The notes under the pieces: generated by a model
What the model saw: the letters and a program-made list of their open reading frames with translations, nothing else
Database searches by the model: none
Told to the model about the DNA's origin: nothing
Program-made: the position numbers and the translations under genes
In this document: piece by piece, positions 62,266 through 64,000 of the stretch
Numbering within the stretch: the stretch's first letter is position 1
Layout of the letters: each line of letters starts with the position of its first letter
From: Stenotrophomonas maltophilia
GTDB taxonomy: Bacteria > Pseudomonadota > Gammaproteobacteria > Xanthomonadales > Xanthomonadaceae
Direction: 5' to 3'
DNA length: 64,000 nucleotides
NCBI RefSeq assembly: GCF_002138415.1
Contig: NZ_CP015612.1
Span: 2,706,001-2,770,000 of the forward strand

Positions 62266-62880
62266 TCATGGCTTGGGGATGCGCAGGGTCTTGCTGATCA
62301 TCAGCGACCCGGAGAGGGCGAACAGCAGCACCATCGGATGCAGCTGCCACGGACCGATCTGCCACTGGCCGAACCAGATGTCCCGACCGATGGCGCCGGT
62401 GCCGGCAGCGATCGCCAGCACGATCACCAGCACCAGGCTGGTCGGGATCGGGGTGCCTTCGAAATACGTGACCTTGCCCTCGTCGCCGGCCAGTGCCTCG
62501 GCAGTGACGTTGTAGCGCGCCAGGCGGCTGACGCCACAGCAGACGAAGTAGCTCAGCACCAGCCAGTCCCAGCCGCCCTGCATGCCACAGGCATAGGCCA
62601 AGGCCGCCGGGGCCACACCGAAGGAGATCACGTCTGACAGCGAATCCAGCTCGCGGCCCAGGGTCGAACTGGACTTGCGCCAGCGCGCGATGCGCCCGTC
62701 GAGGGCGTCGAAGATGAAGGCCAGCGGGATCAGCGCCATGCCGAACAGCAGGTACCCGCGCTCGCCGTCCTGCAGGAAGCGCATCGCGGCGAACACCGCA
62801 CCGGTGCCGCAGAAAGCATTGGCCAGGGTGAACCAGTCGGCCAGCTGGAATTCGCGCAGCATCGAGAAGTGACGTTTCAT
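62266..62880 (-). CDS. pssA: CDP-diacylglycerol-serine O-phosphatidyltransferase
   Basis: 204 residues, all-helical membrane enzyme. The CDP-alcohol phosphatidyltransferase motif D-x2-DG-x2-AR-x8-G-x3-D-x3-D is intact as DALDGRIARWRKSSSTLGRELDSLSD (about 58-83). It makes phosphatidylserine, the precursor of phosphatidylethanolamine. Length and sequence fit the PssA type of Gram-positives and some proteobacteria rather than E. coli PssA. It is first of a set with phaE and phaC. Confidence 0.88.
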   Translation of the reverse strand: MKRHFSMLREFQLADWFTLANAFCGTGAVFAAMRFLQDGERGYLLFGMALIPLAFIFDALDGRIARWRKSSSTLGRELDSLSDVISFGVAPAALAYACGMQGGWDWLVLSYFVCCGVSRLARYNVTAEALAGDEGKVTYFEGTPIPTSLVLVIVLAIAAGTGAIGRDIWFGQWQIGPWQLHPMVLLFALSGSLMISKTLRIPKP

Positions 62881-63224
62881 GGGGTCTCACGGAGCATCAA
62901 GGCCCACAGGTTACCGCGAGCGCCGCCGCCGGCGACAGCGCCGACAGAGCTGATTCTTCACCGCTCCCTCACCCACCCTCACCAGCGGTGAATTTTTCGC
63001 CACCCATCTTGACACCCTAGGGGGGTGGCGCCTGTCACGGCTTATCCACAAAGTTGCCCACGCGTAATCCACACCCCCTGTGGACAACCAGATCTCACCG
63101 ACTGCGACGGTGGACATTTCCTCATCACCCTGCTGCGGGGTTTCCCTACTTCCCAAGCCACAAGGTCGGCGCTATGGTCACCGGCGGACCCGCCGCCGCC
63201 ACGTCCGAAACTCTGCAACGGACG
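62881..63224. other. intergenic region with DnaA boxes
   Basis: 344 bp between the divergent pssA and methyltransferase genes. It holds three DnaA-box-like sites (63042-63087) and a CACCC-TAGGG-GGGTG dyad at about 63014-63028 preceded by TTGACA. No gene is evident. Confidence 0.6.
63042..63087. promoter_or_regulatory. cluster of three DnaA boxes
   Basis: A perfect TTATCCACA (63042-63050), a one-mismatch TAATCCACA (63065-63073), and TTGTCCACA on the minus strand (63079-63087), all within 46 bp. This density is well above chance for a GC-rich sequence. Confidence 0.7.
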
Positions 63225-63875
63225 ATGATGATGCTGGATGCTCCCACCCTGGCCGCGCAGCTGCGGCAGCCCCATGGCGACGCCGCGCTGGCGGTCGCCG
63301 ACTCGATGAACCGCAGCAACGGCGCACTCAACCTGGCCGCGATCGGGCTGCTGGCCGTTGGCGCTGGCGAACGGATCCTGGAGGTCGGCCCGGGCAATGC
63401 GGCCTTCGCACCGCTGATGCTGCAGGCCGCCGGCAGCCACTATCTGGGTATCGAGCTGTCCACGGCCATGGTCGAGGCCGGCAACCGGCGGCTGGCCAGC
63501 GCCGGGTTGGCCGAGCGTGCGGCGATGCGTCATGGCGACGCCCATGCGCTGCCGGTCGCCGATGCCACGATGGATGCCGCGCTGGCGGTCAACACCCTGT
63601 ACTTCTGGCCGAACCTGGCCCCGGTGCTGGACGAGCTGGCGCGGGTGCTGCGCCGGGGCGGCCGCCTGTGCCTGGCCTTTGGCGATGCGGCCTTCATGCG
63701 CAGCCTGCCGTTCGCCGCCGACTTCCAGCTGCACGAACTGGACGCAGTGGAGCTGGCCCTGCGGGTAGCCGGCTTCCGCGTCTCGGCCTGGCGCAGCCAC
63801 CGCGAAACCGCAAGCGGCAATGACGGCCAGACCCGCGAAAAGCACTTCCATCTGCTGCTGGCGCAACGGCACTGA
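63225..63875 (+). CDS. class I SAM-dependent methyltransferase
   Basis: 216 residues from MMMLDAPTLAAQLRQPHGDA. Motif I is ERILEVGPGNAAFAPLMLQA, the acidic end of strand 2 is GIELSTAMVEAGN, and NTLYFWPNLAPVLDELARVLRRGGRL is the post-II/III region of UbiE-like methyltransferases. The acceptor is unknown. A start at 63174 (MVTGGPAAATSE) with AAGG upstream is also possible. DnaA boxes lie in its upstream region. Confidence 0.85.
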   Translation: MMMLDAPTLAAQLRQPHGDAALAVADSMNRSNGALNLAAIGLLAVGAGERILEVGPGNAAFAPLMLQAAGSHYLGIELSTAMVEAGNRRLASAGLAERAAMRHGDAHALPVADATMDAALAVNTLYFWPNLAPVLDELARVLRRGGRLCLAFGDAAFMRSLPFAADFQLHELDAVELALRVAGFRVSAWRSHRETASGNDGQTREKHFHLLLAQRH

Positions 63876-63879
63876 AGTG

Positions 63880-63943
63880 GTAGAGCCGGCCGCTGGCCGG
63901 CTGCCCCGGCCATTCCGGGTTGCCGGCCAGCGGCCGGCACTAC
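63880..63943. repeat. SMAG/REP pair
   Basis: GTAGAGCCGGCCGCTGGCCG at 63880-63904 and an inverse hairpin ending GGCCGGCACTAC at 63919-63943, 14 bp apart. It follows the methyltransferase stop by 4 bp. Confidence 0.9.
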
Positions 63944-63999
63944 CCACCCTGCACCCGCCGCCAGCGAGCAAAACAGAGCACCTGCATCACCAGCATGGC
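63940..63999 (-). CDS. possible C-terminus of a minus-strand gene cut by the window edge
   Basis: The minus-strand frame reads MLVMQVLCFARWRRVQGG and then TAG, where the stop comes from the SMAG CTAC end. A hydrophobic stretch followed by basic residues would fit the last helix of a membrane protein. With only 60 bases visible this is tentative. Confidence 0.3.
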   Translation of the reverse strand, partial: AMLVMQVLCFARWRRVQGG

Positions 64000-64000
64000 C

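Noticed and set aside
63042..63087. Chromosomal replication origin
   Set aside because: DnaA boxes are present, but there is no AT-rich unwinding region and no dnaA, dnaN, rpmH or gidA nearby.

Overview
The window looks like chromosomal DNA from a Stenotrophomonas species, most likely the S. maltophilia complex. It is GC-rich and densely packed. It carries many copies of the short GTAG-headed hairpins known as SMAG/REP elements, which mark that genus, and its gene content is Xanthomonadaceae-like (ImuA-ImuB-DnaE2 mutasome with a TTAG-N6-TACT LexA box, class III PHA synthase, many LysR/AraC regulators). I see no prophage, plasmid or CRISPR array. The one clear mobile element is an IS110-family insertion sequence at about 23.4-24.65 kb.

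Layout. 1-8.9 kb: lactate permease (cut by the window edge) with two GntR-type operators, an MgtC-like membrane protein, an SDR oxidoreductase, an AraC regulator, a secreted CocE/NonD hydrolase, and an MFS exporter divergent from its LysR regulator. 9-17.4 kb: a secreted GH3 glycosidase with an unusual N-terminal domain, then VOC, AraC, fatty acid hydroxylase, LysR, DsbA/FrnE and cyclase-family genes. 17.4-22.8 kb: the SOS mutagenesis operon imuA-imuB-dnaE2. 23.4-24.65 kb: the IS110 element, inserted in a SMAG hairpin. 24.7-28.4 kb: a MocR regulator facing yggS, a glutamine amidotransferase and small genes. 28.4-33.9 kb: a Fur-box-preceded ECF sigma / FecR / TonB receptor / ChaN / TonB set, probably for haem uptake. 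34-40.7 kb: RidA, a CDF transporter, and a porin-antiporter-decarboxylase set that fits amino-acid-dependent acid resistance. 41-44.6 kb: DsbG and TlpA-type thiol proteins, a GlxA-type regulator and a MerR regulator. 44.7-47.8 kb: three tandem tRNA-Ala/tRNA-Glu pairs, tRNA-Leu, a GNAT enzyme, an SRAP protein and a lone receiver domain. 48.4-55.1 kb: two diguanylate cyclases around a soluble PAS chemoreceptor. 55.3-64 kb: tex, a repeat-rich 0.8 kb gap, pspC, phaC/phaE, pssA and a methyltransferase preceded by clustered DnaA boxes.

The strongest discovery is that the non-coding left end of the IS110 element can be read as a bridge RNA. Its first loop carries guide segments that match the SMAG hairpin it sits in (CTCGGCTCT and GTAG). 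Its second loop carries segments that match the element's own two ends (ACGGTATCT and CACAAG). All four matches meet at a CT core dinucleotide, so both element ends and the target are defined from sequence alone. The RNA seems programmed to recognise the GTAGAGCCGAG head of SMAG repeats, and empty copies of that site exist at 34,490 and 58,598.

A second unusual signal is a family of long inverted repeats (12.7 kb, 58.4 kb, 58.8 kb). Their outer arms differ completely in sequence from copy to copy, yet each pair stays almost perfectly self-complementary around a conserved core.

All function calls come from reading motifs and family resemblance by eye; no database search was run. Start sites were chosen by ribosome binding sites, signal peptides and family length.
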